Shown here in pieces: positions 52,066-61,009 of a stretch of 64,000 nt of DNA. The notes under the pieces are model-generated. The model did no database searches, was not told the DNA's origin, and saw only the letters and a program-made list of their open reading frames with translations. The position numbers and the translations under genes are program-made. The first letter of the stretch is position 1. Every line of letters starts with the position of its first letter. Source of the DNA: Roseiflexus sp034432635 (GTDB lineage Bacteria > Chloroflexota > Chloroflexia > Chloroflexales > Roseiflexaceae); the NCBI GenBank assembly GCA_034432635.1, contig DAOUBK010000064.1, forward strand, positions 1 to 64,000. The letters are read 5' to 3'.

Positions 52066-52386
52066 ATGGACGAGGTTGCCCGAGAGTATGCCAGACTCGC
52101 CGCTTCATTCGTCGACGAACCCGCTGCGGATGTTCAGCGGGTCGATGATTGTTTACGCTACGCTATCCGCCACTACGCGCTGGCGTTCGAGTATGATCGT
52201 CTGTACAATCTCAGCGATCCCGGTGGGTTGCGCGCACAAAACAAAGTGTATAGCCGGCTCAAGGATCTGGACGCAGCGGAACTGGATATTGCTGCGCAGG
52301 CGGTGCGCGCCGTCGAGCGCGACTACCCGACAGGCAGATCGGCGATGCGCAACCTGCTCGAAAGTCGGGCGCTGCTGATCGAATAG
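52066..52386 (+). CDS. Hypothetical helical protein
   Basis: The 106-residue product (ATG at 52066) is helical and charged (LAASFVDEPAADVQRVDDCL, LKDLDAAELDIAAQAVRAVE). It has regular codon usage but no motif I recognise and no strong ribosome site. It begins divergently close to the cbiQ remnant. It may be real, but support is limited to composition. Confidence 0.45.
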   Translation: MDEVAREYARLAASFVDEPAADVQRVDDCLRYAIRHYALAFEYDRLYNLSDPGGLRAQNKVYSRLKDLDAAELDIAAQAVRAVERDYPTGRSAMRNLLESRALLIE

Positions 52387-52441
52387 GAGCCTATTCGAAA
52401 CATCTGCCGGGGCAAACGAAAGCATTGCCTTCGCCTGCCCC

Positions 52442-54006
52442 TCAGTCGAGTCTAGTATACCGGCACGCACTACTAAGGTGTGGCGGCGTAGCGCTCCGTT
52501 CCCCTGCGTACTTCAGCAAACGCAACCCTTCCAGACGCAGGACTTCCGGGAAGAGCGTCTGGTAGATACAACAGTTCGGTGATCTGACATCGAAGCGCCC
52601 CGTCATACGGTGCGTCAGCGCCGGACATCCGCCGGCGCACCAGTAGCGCCACGTGCACGTTCGACATCCCTCTTTGGCATCAACCGGAATGTACTGAATG
52701 CTGGTGGTGTCTTCGCGGATCAGGCGCAGCGGATCGGGTGCATCAACGCTGGTCACGGTACGCTCGATCTCCATGTGACACTTTGCGACCCTGCCACGCT
52801 GGTCGATGACCATATAAGCGCGCCCAACACCGTAGGGATGGTCGTGCGGCGCATCGAGCCGCACCAGATCGAGCAGCGCTCCCGGTAAACGGTATGGTGG
52901 CAGGCGCTGTTCGATCACTGCAAACGCAGCCTTGATCGCTGCAATGATCTCTTCCTCTACGAATGCAAGATCGGCCTGACCGGCAGCATAGTCGTTCGCG
53001 CGATAAAAATTCAGTGAAAACGGTAACCCCCGATCCAGCGCATACGCGACTGTCTCGGGGAGTCCTGCAAGATTGCGGTGTGACAGGGTTATTGAGAGCG
53101 AAGGTGTCACGCCGTGCTGTGCCAGCCGGTCGAGCGTTCGTGCCACATGGCTAAACGAGCCGTGACCGTTGGCGAACCGTCGCCGTGCATCGTGCATGTC
53201 ACCGATACCGTCGAGCGAGATCATCAGGCGCAGTCTGCTCTCGCGGATCTGACGGATATGGCGGTTACCGAGCGCCACGCCATTGCTGAGGATAACCCCA
53301 TCGAGGGTAAGGTGATGCCGGGATGCACAGTCGCGCGCATACTGGTGCAGTGCAATGATCAACGGCAGGTTGAGTGTCGCCTCTCCACCAGCATACTTCA
53401 GTTTCACCCGCCGAAACCGGTGCGCTACGGCAGAGCGCATGATGGCATCAATCGCCTGCAGACCACGTTCCTCATCGATTGCTTCAGGAGTCTTGTTGAG
53501 GTAGCAGTATCGCAACGTAGGTTACACGCATTCGTGAAATGCAGCTAGGCGGTCAATGTCTGGGATGTGGAAGGTTGCATGACTGCTGGTCGATCAGTGC
53601 GCTGGATCAACCCCAACCCGGCGAGGCGCAGCACGCCGTGCTGAACCATCTGAAGATTGTCACCCTCATCGGCGGCATCGAACAACTGTCGGGGCTGGCG
53701 AAACCGGTTGAGCAGCGTCCACGCCGCCTGATCGAGCACAACCACGCCGGCATTGCCCTGCGGGTTGAACGCCAGCATCCGCTGCCCTGGCAGGGTATCG
53801 ATGTGGAGTTCCGGCAGTGCATACAGCACTGCCAGATCGATGTCGGGGGTGAGTGACGGATCGGCGCAGTCGTCCGGGCACGCGCAATCAGTCTCCGGTG
53901 GCGCGAAGCAGTCAGTCTCGATTGCATGCGCCGCGTGCGCCGCCACGTCCATCGCGCACAGGATCACCAGCATCGAGCGAATCGGTGCAGCGCCAGAGTC
54001 GTTCAT
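52442..54006 (-). pseudogene. Radical SAM/SPASM peptide maturase, broken by amber codon and frameshift
   Basis: The frame from the ATG at 54006 (after GAGGGAG) encodes a Cys-rich N-terminal segment (ETDCFAPPETDCACPDDC), a PqqD/RRE-like region (LHIDTLPGQRMLAFNPQGN) and ends at TAG 53545-53547 after QTLTA. Read through, it continues LHFTNACNLRC, and then one base is missing before YCYLNKTPEAID at 53509. The CxxxCxxC cluster motif is therefore split between frames. The rest (to 52442) is intact: GGEATL, SNGVAL, and a SPASM domain GCRTCTWRYWCAGGCP. Such enzymes modify ribosomally made peptides. The two lesions suggest a recent pseudogene. No precursor peptide gene was identified. Confidence 0.85.
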
Positions 54007-54427
54007 CGTGCGTCTCCCTCTTCCATTTCCGCCTGAAACAATTTCTGCTAACGCCAGATACGCGGCAACCTCGTGGACAATCGTGTGCGTACACGGAACC
54101 GGTTTCAAAACCGTACTGTAGGGAAGGCACTGCCTGCACCCTTCGTCAGTATCTTCACATCGCCGCTTTCATCATCGCACGCGAGTTTTGAGCGTTGAGT
54201 TCATGGCTACTATACGCCATTTTTGTGGCCTGTCTAACCGTATGGTGAATAGAGTGCGATCCGGCGCAAGCGGTGAGCATCCGGTGAGCCGCGCGTTGTC
54301 TCTTGCTGAGCCATACGATGCCAGAACGCAGGCAATCCCTCACCTGGGTCGCAGGTCGCACGGGGGCGATTCCGGTATGCTGCAATCGTGGAAACAGTCT
54401 TTAGGGCGTCGTAGAAGGGGGGGGATC
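54007..54427. other. Upstream region of the maturase pseudogene
   Basis: No gene is supported in this stretch. It is where a precursor peptide or promoter for the maturase would be expected. No small Cys-rich frame convinced me here. Confidence 0.4.
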
Positions 54428-54532
54428 ATGGAACTCGACTTCCTGCTGACGATTATCTTCGCGGTCATTCTGGTTGGCGCAGCACGCTGGATGATCGGCG
54501 TCCTGGCCTGGCTGTTGAACAGTTTGCGATAA
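54428..54532 (+). CDS. Very small hydrophobic protein
   Basis: The 34-residue product (MELDFLLTIIFAVILVGAAR..., ending AWLLNSLR) is a single hydrophobic helix with an N-terminal acidic residue. A G-rich ribosome site (GGGGGGG) is 3-4 bases before the ATG. It would sit in the membrane. Genes this short are uncertain without comparison. Confidence 0.4.
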   Translation: MELDFLLTIIFAVILVGAARWMIGVLAWLLNSLR

Positions 54533-54621
54533 ACATGGATCAACCGGTCGGCGTAACCGCCCCGTCCGGTTGCACTGACCACAGGATACAGCGCAGGAGG
54601 TGGCGTCTTCCTGAAAAGAAG

Positions 54622-54649
54622 AAACCTCGCCGGGGAGACGACGAGGTTT
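54622..54649 (-). terminator. Terminator after tRNA-Gly
   Basis: AAACCTCG at 54622-54629 pairs with CGAGGTTT at 54642-54649; on the minus strand the hairpin is followed by TTTCTTCTTTTC. Confidence 0.65.
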
Positions 54650-54667
54650 ACCGGTGTACCGCCCTCA

Positions 54668-54742
54668 TGGAGCGGGAGACGGGATTCGAACCCGCAGCCC
54701 TCTGCTTGGGAAGCAGATGCGCTACCATTGCGCCACTCCCGC
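54668..54742 (-). tRNA. tRNA-Gly (anticodon CCC), CCA encoded
   Basis: The minus strand gives GCGGGAG/CTCCCGC acceptor stem, D arm GGCGCAATGGTAGCGC, anticodon stem TCTGC/GCAGA with loop TTCCCAA (anticodon CCC) and T arm with GGTTCGAATCC. The discriminator T at 54671 is followed by encoded CCA at 54670-54668. Confidence 0.97.
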
Positions 54743-54805
54743 ATGCTCTGATACTGTACCAGTTTCAGCGGCTTCTGTCAAGATCAATTCGCTTGCTCGC
54801 CTGTC

Positions 54806-54834
54806 TTGACAAATCCTGCGTCTGCCGCTATATT
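54806..54834 (+). promoter_or_regulatory. Promoter of the nrtR-pncA-macrodomain-helicase cluster
   Basis: TTGACA at 54806-54811 and TATATT at 54829-54834 are 17 bp apart, with the start near 54841 and the ATG at 54868. I could not identify a convincing NrtR operator palindrome between them. Confidence 0.75.
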
Positions 54835-54867
54835 TATTGTTGTAATGACACTAATTGGGGTGCGGTG

Positions 54868-55626
54868 ATGGCAGACGCAACCGACGAAACCGCCGAAACC
54901 TACGATCCCACGCGCTACGAACGCCCCTCTGTCACCGTCGATGTGGTGATCTTCACGCTGATCGACCGAGAACTCCACGTTCTGTTGGTACGACGCAAAC
55001 GCTGGCCCTACGAAGGATTCTGGGCGATTCCCGGTGGTTTCGTGCAGATGCACGAGTCGCTCGAGGACGCTGCGCGCCGTGAGCTCGAAGAAGAAACCGG
55101 TGTGCGCGACATCTATATCGAGCAGTTGTACACATTTGGCGACCCGGATCGCGACCCACGCACACGGGTGATCAGCGTCGCCTATTTTGCCCTGGTTCGC
55201 GCCGATCGACAGCGTCTGCGGGTTTCGGACGAAAGCCTCGATGTACGCTGGTTCCCGGTGCGCGAGATCCCATCGCCGCTCGCCTTCGACCACGACCGCA
55301 TCCTGGCGACGGCGCTGGCACGGCTGCGCTCAAAACTGGAGTATACAACCCTGGCGTTCGAACTGCTGCCGGAAGTCTTTTCGATCCTCGAACTGAAACA
55401 CATCTACGAACAAATTTTCGGTGAAGAACTGGACAAAGGCAATTTCTATCGTAAAATTAAGGACGCCGGCGTGCTGGAGGAGACCGGTCTGCTGCGCGAG
55501 GGGCGTGGTCGTCCGACGCGGCTGTATCGTTTCCGCCGTGATCGCGGCGATGGGCAGTTCGTCTTCCGCTGGCGCGAGGCGCGCATCGACGCCGATGACT
55601 CACAGGAGCATCATCCGTCGTCGTAA
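54868..55626 (+). CDS. nrtR: NrtR-like Nudix-type transcriptional regulator
   Basis: The 252-residue protein has an N-terminal Nudix domain (VDVVIFTLIDRELHVLLVRR, GGFVQMHESLEDAARRELEEETGV) and a C-terminal winged helix (LKHIYEQIFGEELDKGNFYRKI and GRGRPTRLYRF). This is the NrtR architecture, in which the Nudix domain senses ADP-ribose and the winged helix represses NAD synthesis or recycling genes. The neighbouring nicotinamidase and macrodomain genes fit the assignment. ATG at 54868 begins MADATDETAE; the frame is open further upstream through the tRNA. Whether its Nudix domain still hydrolyses a substrate cannot be told. Confidence 0.88.
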   Translation: MADATDETAETYDPTRYERPSVTVDVVIFTLIDRELHVLLVRRKRWPYEGFWAIPGGFVQMHESLEDAARRELEEETGVRDIYIEQLYTFGDPDRDPRTRVISVAYFALVRADRQRLRVSDESLDVRWFPVREIPSPLAFDHDRILATALARLRSKLEYTTLAFELLPEVFSILELKHIYEQIFGEELDKGNFYRKIKDAGVLEETGLLREGRGRPTRLYRFRRDRGDGQFVFRWREARIDADDSQEHHPSS

Positions 55627-55693
55627 CATGAAACCGGTTTGCGCCGGTGTGCTCCGCAGCCCGGCAACAGTGCATCGCTCTGAGGAGGAATCT

Positions 55694-56410
55694 ATGCCTG
55701 CCCGGATGAACTTGGCTGATCACGCACGTGCGTTCCTGACCTATCTCGATGAATGGTTTGGCGCGTTGCAGGATGTACCGCTGGTAGATATTGTCGCCGG
55801 TGAACCTGAACGTGTCGCCGTGCTGTCGATCGATGTCATCAATGGTTTTTGTTCGAGTGGTCCGCTGGCGAGCGAGCGTGTTGGTCGGATTGTGCGCCCG
55901 GTCGCCGACCTGTTCAGACGTGCCCACGCGCTGGGGGTGCGCAACTTTGCGTTGACGCAGGACGCGCACGATCCGCAGACGCCGGAGTTTGACGCATACC
56001 CGCCGCACTGTATCGCCGGCAGTGCTGAGAGCGATACTGTCGAGGAGTTGAGATCGCTGCCATTCTTCGGCGATATTGCGGTGTTTCCCAAGAACTCGAT
56101 CAGTTCGATGATCGGCACGGGTCTGGGCGACTGGATCGGCGCTCGTCCGCAGGTTGATCGGTTCATCGTCGTCGGCGATTGCACCGACCTCTGTACCTAT
56201 CAGGGCGCGATGCACCTGCGCCTGGAAGCGAATGCGCATGGCATCCGGCGACGTGTCATTGTGCCGGCGAATGCGGTGGATACGTTCGATACGCCGGTAT
56301 CGACAGCGCGTGAACTGCGCATCAAGGCGCACGATGGCGATCTGCACCACGTGTTGTTCCTGCACCACATGGCAATGAACGGGATCGAAGTGGTGCGGGC
56401 GCTGGTATAA
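55694..56410 (+). CDS. Nicotinamidase/isochorismatase family hydrolase (PncA-like)
   Basis: The 238-residue protein carries the cysteine-hydrolase triad of nicotinamidases: Asp in LSIDVINGFC, Lys in FPKNSISSM and Cys in VVGDCTDLCTY. The metal site is also visible: DAHD and, later, PPHC. It would convert nicotinamide to nicotinate in NAD recycling. GAGGAGGAA precedes the ATG at 55694. It lies 67 bp after the NrtR-like gene and 46 bp before the macrodomain gene, which agrees with a role in NAD turnover. An isochorismatase-type substrate cannot be fully excluded. Confidence 0.85.
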   Translation: MPARMNLADHARAFLTYLDEWFGALQDVPLVDIVAGEPERVAVLSIDVINGFCSSGPLASERVGRIVRPVADLFRRAHALGVRNFALTQDAHDPQTPEFDAYPPHCIAGSAESDTVEELRSLPFFGDIAVFPKNSISSMIGTGLGDWIGARPQVDRFIVVGDCTDLCTYQGAMHLRLEANAHGIRRRVIVPANAVDTFDTPVSTARELRIKAHDGDLHHVLFLHHMAMNGIEVVRALV

Positions 56411-56456
56411 TGGCGGAACGATCCATGTGCATCGACGGATTCGGAAAGGAAGGGGT

Positions 56457-57089
56457 ATGGCGGTAGCCCTGACGCTCTGTGACCGGTCGGATGAAATGGT
56501 ACGCGCGTGGCGGCGATATTTTCCGCTCGATCTCGGCGTGCGGATCGTGAAAGGGAATATCCTGACGCTGACGGTCGAGGCGCTGGCGGTGCCGGCAAAC
56601 TCCTTCGGGTATACCGACGGTGGCGTCGATCTGGCGATCAGCCGTGAAATCTTCGACTGGCGCCTGCAAGAACGGTTGCGCGCCGTGATCGACCGTCAGT
56701 ACGCCGGAGAGTTGCTCGTCGGTCAGGCGCTGGTGATGGCGACCGGCAGTGATCGCTTCCGCTATGTGGTGGTAGCGCCGACAATGCGCGTTCCCGGCGA
56801 TGTCAGTGCAACAATTAACGCCTACCTGGCAATGCGTGGCATTCTGCTCGCTGTCGAAGCACATAACCAGACCGCGACATTCGAACATGAGCGCATTCGT
56901 TCGATTGCCGTGCCAGGGCTGGCGACCGGCGTCGGCAAGATGCCGCCAGAACGATCTGCATTCCAGATGTACACCGCCTACCGCAGCATTGTCCTGAGCG
57001 ACCTGGAGTGGACTGCATCGCTCGATAAACAGGTGGAGTATGATCGGAAGATGCGCGAGATCGGGACGGTGCACACAGGTGACTCATGA
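56457..57089 (+). CDS. Macrodomain protein (ADP-ribose binding)
   Basis: The 210-residue protein has a macrodomain: VRIVKGNILTLTVEALAVPAN, SFGYTDGGVDLAISREIF, VVVAPTMRVPG and RSIAVPGLATGVGKMPP. Such domains bind ADP-ribose or its derivatives and may remove it from proteins or process metabolites. In this operon, with a Nudix-type NAD regulator and a nicotinamidase, it probably handles ADP-ribose released from NAD. The start has GGAAAGGAAGGGG. The stop overlaps the start of the UvrD-like gene by 4 bp, so the two are coupled. No ADP-ribosyltransferase gene is seen nearby. Confidence 0.88.
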   Translation: MAVALTLCDRSDEMVRAWRRYFPLDLGVRIVKGNILTLTVEALAVPANSFGYTDGGVDLAISREIFDWRLQERLRAVIDRQYAGELLVGQALVMATGSDRFRYVVVAPTMRVPGDVSATINAYLAMRGILLAVEAHNQTATFEHERIRSIAVPGLATGVGKMPPERSAFQMYTAYRSIVLSDLEWTASLDKQVEYDRKMREIGTVHTGDS

Positions 57090-59365
57090 CAGATCTTTCC
57101 GCAATCCTGAGAGAGTTGAACCCGGCGCAGCAGCAGGCGGTCACGGTTGATTCCGGTCCGGTGCTGGTGCTCGCCGGTCCGGGGAGCGGGAAGACGCGCG
57201 TGCTGACCTATCGTGTCGCGTATCTGATCGGCGCTAGGGGCGTCGATCCGCACACGATTCTGGCTGTGACGTTCACGAACAAGGCGGCACGTGAGATGCG
57301 CGACCGCCTTGATGCATTGATCAGTGCAGGGCAGTCGGCGGCGTTGACAGTTGGTACCTTTCACAGTATCTGCGCCCGCTTTCTGCGCGGCGACATCATT
57401 CACCTGGGACGGGAGCGCGATTTTGCGATTTACGATACCGATGATCAACTGCGGGTGATGAAGCGCGTCCTGCGCGACCTGAATCTCGATGAGAAGAAGC
57501 ATCCGCCGCGTGCTATTCACGCTGCCATTTCACGCGCCAAGAATGAACTGATCACGCCGTCCGACTATAGCCGCCACGCGCGTTCGTACTTCGAGGAGGT
57601 GACGGCGCGATGCTTTGCGCGGTATCAGGAACTGTTGCGCGACTCGAATGCGCTCGATTTCGACGATCTGCTGGTGGAAACGGTGCGTCTCTTCGATCTG
57701 CACCCGGCTGTGCTCGAACGTTATCAGGAGCGCTATCGCTTCCTCCTGGCGGATGAGTACCAGGATACGAACCGGGCGCAGTACGTTTTGCTGAAGCAGC
57801 TGGTAGCGCGGCATCACAATATCTTCGTGGTCGGCGACGAGGATCAGTCGATCTATGCGTTTCGCGGCGCCGATATTCGGAATATCCTCTCGTTCGAGCA
57901 CGATTACCCTGATGCCCGGGTCATTCTGCTGGAGCAGAATTACCGCAGCACACAGGCAATCCTCGATGTTGCTCAGGCGGTCATCAACCGCGGCGCACAG
58001 CGACGCCGCGAAAAACGCCTCTGGACTCGTAATGGCGCGGGTGCGAAGGTTCAGGTGCTCGAGGGGTATGATCAGGACGAAGAGGCGCAACTGGTTGCTG
58101 CGGAAATTGCCCGTTTGCTTGCCGGCGGCGCGTGTCAGCCGGGAGACATTGCCATCATGTATCGCACAAACGCGCAATCGCGTGCAATTGAGGAGGCATT
58201 GCTTGCGCGTCAGTTGCGCTATGTGATCGTCGGCGGTACGCGCTTCTACGAGCGGAAAGAGATCAAAGACGCGCTCGCCTATCTGCGTCTGGCGCTCAAT
58301 CCATTCGATGACATCAGCCTGAGTCGGGTGCTGAACTGGCCCGTGCGCGGCATCGGGCAGCGCACGCAGAATGACCTGGAGCGGCGTGCGCGCGCGGCTT
58401 CCGTGCCGTTGTACGTGGCATTGCAGATGCTTGCTGCCGAGACCGATCCGGCGGGGCAGGCGAATCCTTCCGCGTCTGTGCTCACCGACGATCTGACGGC
58501 GCGCGCGCGCAATGCCCTGCTTGGCTTTCTTGCCCTGATCTATGAGGTGATCGCTCAACGTCAGCGTCTGCCCCTCGGCGCATTGATGGAATGGCTGTTC
58601 GCGCAGGTGGGTTTCCGTGAGGCGTTGCAGCATGAGTATGGTGAAGAAGAGGGGGAGGATCGCTGGAATAACGTGCTGGAATTGCGCAACGTCGCCGAAA
58701 ACTATGTCACGCTGCCGCTTGAGAGTCAGTTACCAACATTCCTCGAAGAGGTTGCCCTGGTCTCCGACATCGATACGCTTCAGGAAGATCGCGACGCTGT
58801 CACGTGTATTACGCTGCATCAGGCGAAAGGTCTGGAGTTTCCGGTCGTCTTTCTGGTCGGTCTCGAAGAAGGGTTGCTCCCGCATACCCGCTCGACCGAT
58901 GACCGCGACGCACTCGACGAGGAGCGTCGCCTGTTCTATGTCGGCGCGACCCGTGCAAAAGAGCGTCTTTACCTGCTTCACGCCTTTCGACGCGCCACAT
59001 ACGGGCGTGCTGAAGTTGCCACACCGTCGCGCTTTCTCCACGATATTCCGCCCGACCTGCTGCAACGCGCGCCAAAACGCGGGTATGCCACTGTACAGCA
59101 GTCGTCACTGTTCACCAATCGCGCGGCAATTGCGCGCGAGCAGCGCCACGAACGCCCGCAGCCGTCGCACCGTGCCACACCTGACGGACCACGCGAAGTC
59201 GCCTTCTTTGCCGGTCAGAAAGTGCGCCACGCACAGTTTGGCGAGGGGATCGTCGTCAGTTCGAAACTGGTCGAAGGCGATGAGGAAGTAACGGTCGCTT
59301 TTGTGGGTAAAGAGGTGAAGCGTCTGCTGGCGAGTTTCGCCAATCTGCAGCGCGCCGATGACTGA
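57086..59365 (+). CDS. UvrD/PcrA-type superfamily I DNA helicase
   Basis: The 759-residue helicase starts LNPAQQQAVTVDSGPVLVLAGPGSGKTRVLTYRV, with Walker A near residue 31. Motif II is LLADEYQDTNRAQY near 222, motif III VGDEDQSIYAFRGAD, motif IV LEQNYRST, motif V HQAKGLEFPVVFLVGLEEGLLPH and motif VI ARRLFYVGATRAK-like (ERRLFYVGATRAKERL). The C-terminal tail with GQKVRHAQFGEGIVV is the RNA-polymerase-binding Tudor-like domain of PcrA. It unwinds DNA in repair and removes stalled complexes. The ATG overlaps the macrodomain stop (ATGA). Confidence 0.96.
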   Translation: MTDLSAILRELNPAQQQAVTVDSGPVLVLAGPGSGKTRVLTYRVAYLIGARGVDPHTILAVTFTNKAAREMRDRLDALISAGQSAALTVGTFHSICARFLRGDIIHLGRERDFAIYDTDDQLRVMKRVLRDLNLDEKKHPPRAIHAAISRAKNELITPSDYSRHARSYFEEVTARCFARYQELLRDSNALDFDDLLVETVRLFDLHPAVLERYQERYRFLLADEYQDTNRAQYVLLKQLVARHHNIFVVGDEDQSIYAFRGADIRNILSFEHDYPDARVILLEQNYRSTQAILDVAQAVINRGAQRRREKRLWTRNGAGAKVQVLEGYDQDEEAQLVAAEIARLLAGGACQPGDIAIMYRTNAQSRAIEEALLARQLRYVIVGGTRFYERKEIKDALAYLRLALNPFDDISLSRVLNWPVRGIGQRTQNDLERRARAASVPLYVALQMLAAETDPAGQANPSASVLTDDLTARARNALLGFLALIYEVIAQRQRLPLGALMEWLFAQVGFREALQHEYGEEEGEDRWNNVLELRNVAENYVTLPLESQLPTFLEEVALVSDIDTLQEDRDAVTCITLHQAKGLEFPVVFLVGLEEGLLPHTRSTDDRDALDEERRLFYVGATRAKERLYLLHAFRRATYGRAEVATPSRFLHDIPPDLLQRAPKRGYATVQQSSLFTNRAAIAREQRHERPQPSHRATPDGPREVAFFAGQKVRHAQFGEGIVVSSKLVEGDEEVTVAFVGKEVKRLLASFANLQRADD

Positions 59366-59379
59366 CCGGATTCCGACGG

Positions 59380-60957
59380 CTATCCCACCGGCTCGGTTAT
59401 CGTCTTGAGGACGCGGTGCGCCTTGAGCGCTAGCCACAGCGCCAGCCGGTCTTCCGCCACGTCGGGGTCGCGCCCGCTGATCTCCTTGATGCGCGTCAGG
59501 CGGTAGAGGAGTGTGTTGCGGTGAATGTGCAGCGCATCGGCGGTGCGCGCCAGATTGCCGTTGTGCTCGAAGAATGCTTCGAGCGTTTTCAGCAGCTCAC
59601 CGTGCTGGTCGCGGTCGTACTCGACGAGGGTGGCAAGCGTACTGCGATAGAACTCCCACAGTTCGGGCGACTCGCGGAGCAACAGGAGCAGGCGATACAC
59701 TCCTAGATCGCTGAAGTCGAGCACGCGCCCATTGCCGACCAGTTCCCGTCCGATCAGGAGCGCCTGTTCGGCTTCGCGCAGCGAGCGCGACCAGGAAGCG
59801 AACGTTGGCGCTTCGCGCCCGATTGCCACCAGCACATCGGGAATGTCGTTCGCCAGCCGCGCGTGCAGCAGGTCTGCCACTTCGTGGAACCGTCGCCCGC
59901 GACTGACCGCCGGAATGTAACAGAGCACATCATCGATCCGGCGCATCATCGGCGCAGCGACCCCAAGAGCGTTGAGCGCGGCGCTGAGTGTATCGGCAAG
60001 CCGTGCAATTGTGCGATCATCCCCATCGACGACGCCGCAGAGCAGAGCGACGTGTGGTTGACGCAGGTCGTAGCCCAGTTCGCGCCCACGCTGCACCAGA
60101 GTTTTGTCGTCGGTTGCAGCGCCGACGAGTACTGCCTGCACAAAATCGCCGCGCAGACGTTCTTCGGCAGCCAGCACCGCCTGTTCTTTTGCCAGTTCCA
60201 GCGCCAGCGCCGACGCGCCTTGCTGTGCCGCCAGTCGATCCCAGTCGTCGAGTGTGTCGCCACAGAGTGCCAGGTAGCCAAAGTTGCGCCCGGCTGCATC
60301 GCCGGATGCCATCTGCCCGATCTGTTGCACCCAGATGTGCTGCCCCAGATGTGAGACTGCACCGGTCGCGCGTGGTTGCAGCGTCTGCAACGCGACACGC
60401 GCCGGTCCGCGCGCCCGTAATGCGCGCACCTCTCCGCCTGGACTGTAGTACGCGAGGCTGCGTCCGGTACGTTCGACGAGGGTTTCCAGCAACCCGTTGA
60501 CCTCGGCGCCTGCCAGCGAACGTTGCGTCAACACCGCGCCGAGTTGCGCGGCGCGACGCTCGATCTGCGCATCATAGTCGCTGATCAGTCGCTGAACCTC
60601 ACGTTCGACCTCGCGAATGTCACACGAATCGGGAAGACGAATGAGCGGCAGCCGCATGCTCTCAGCAGTCGTATACGCCTGATCGGGGATGTCGCCCTGC
60701 ACGGCGATGGCAGCCACCGGCACCTGCGCTAGGCGTTCGATCAGGTTGGCGAGCGTCAGACGCTCATCGAGCGCGCGCAGCGCGCCGGTGGCCACGACCA
60801 CGCATTCACCACCACGCAGGTTGGTAAATGCCGGTGGCGTCGCGCGCGGCGTCGTCACCCAGCTCACCTGATGGTTGAGACCGGCGTTGCCAGCAACGAC
60901 TTCCGAGCCATCTGGCAATGCCAGACGCAAGACATCCTGAACGGTCACAGGGGGCAT
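59380..60957 (-). CDS. PucR family transcriptional regulator
   Basis: The 525-residue protein has an N-terminal PucR domain (VTVQDVLRLALPDGSEVVAG, LRGGECVVVATG), a central region related to GGDEF-like sensor folds (DDKTLVQRGRELGYDL) and a C-terminal PucR helix-turn-helix (LKTLEAFFEHNGNLARTADALHIHRNTLLYRLTRIKEI). PucR-type regulators control purine catabolism and other nitrogen uses. The gene is convergent with the helicase gene (14 bp apart) and has no recognisable target operon next to it. Ligand unknown. Confidence 0.92.
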   Translation of the reverse strand: MPPVTVQDVLRLALPDGSEVVAGNAGLNHQVSWVTTPRATPPAFTNLRGGECVVVATGALRALDERLTLANLIERLAQVPVAAIAVQGDIPDQAYTTAESMRLPLIRLPDSCDIREVEREVQRLISDYDAQIERRAAQLGAVLTQRSLAGAEVNGLLETLVERTGRSLAYYSPGGEVRALRARGPARVALQTLQPRATGAVSHLGQHIWVQQIGQMASGDAAGRNFGYLALCGDTLDDWDRLAAQQGASALALELAKEQAVLAAEERLRGDFVQAVLVGAATDDKTLVQRGRELGYDLRQPHVALLCGVVDGDDRTIARLADTLSAALNALGVAAPMMRRIDDVLCYIPAVSRGRRFHEVADLLHARLANDIPDVLVAIGREAPTFASWSRSLREAEQALLIGRELVGNGRVLDFSDLGVYRLLLLLRESPELWEFYRSTLATLVEYDRDQHGELLKTLEAFFEHNGNLARTADALHIHRNTLLYRLTRIKEISGRDPDVAEDRLALWLALKAHRVLKTITEPVG

Positions 60958-61009
60958 GGATCAACCTCAACCGGTCGTGTGCCAGACCACGATCATCGGG
61001 TACGCTGGT

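Noticed and set aside
54535..54867. N-terminal extension of the NrtR-like protein
   Set aside because: It would translate the tRNA-Gly gene in antisense and the promoter of the operon. The ATG at 54868 is the sensible start.
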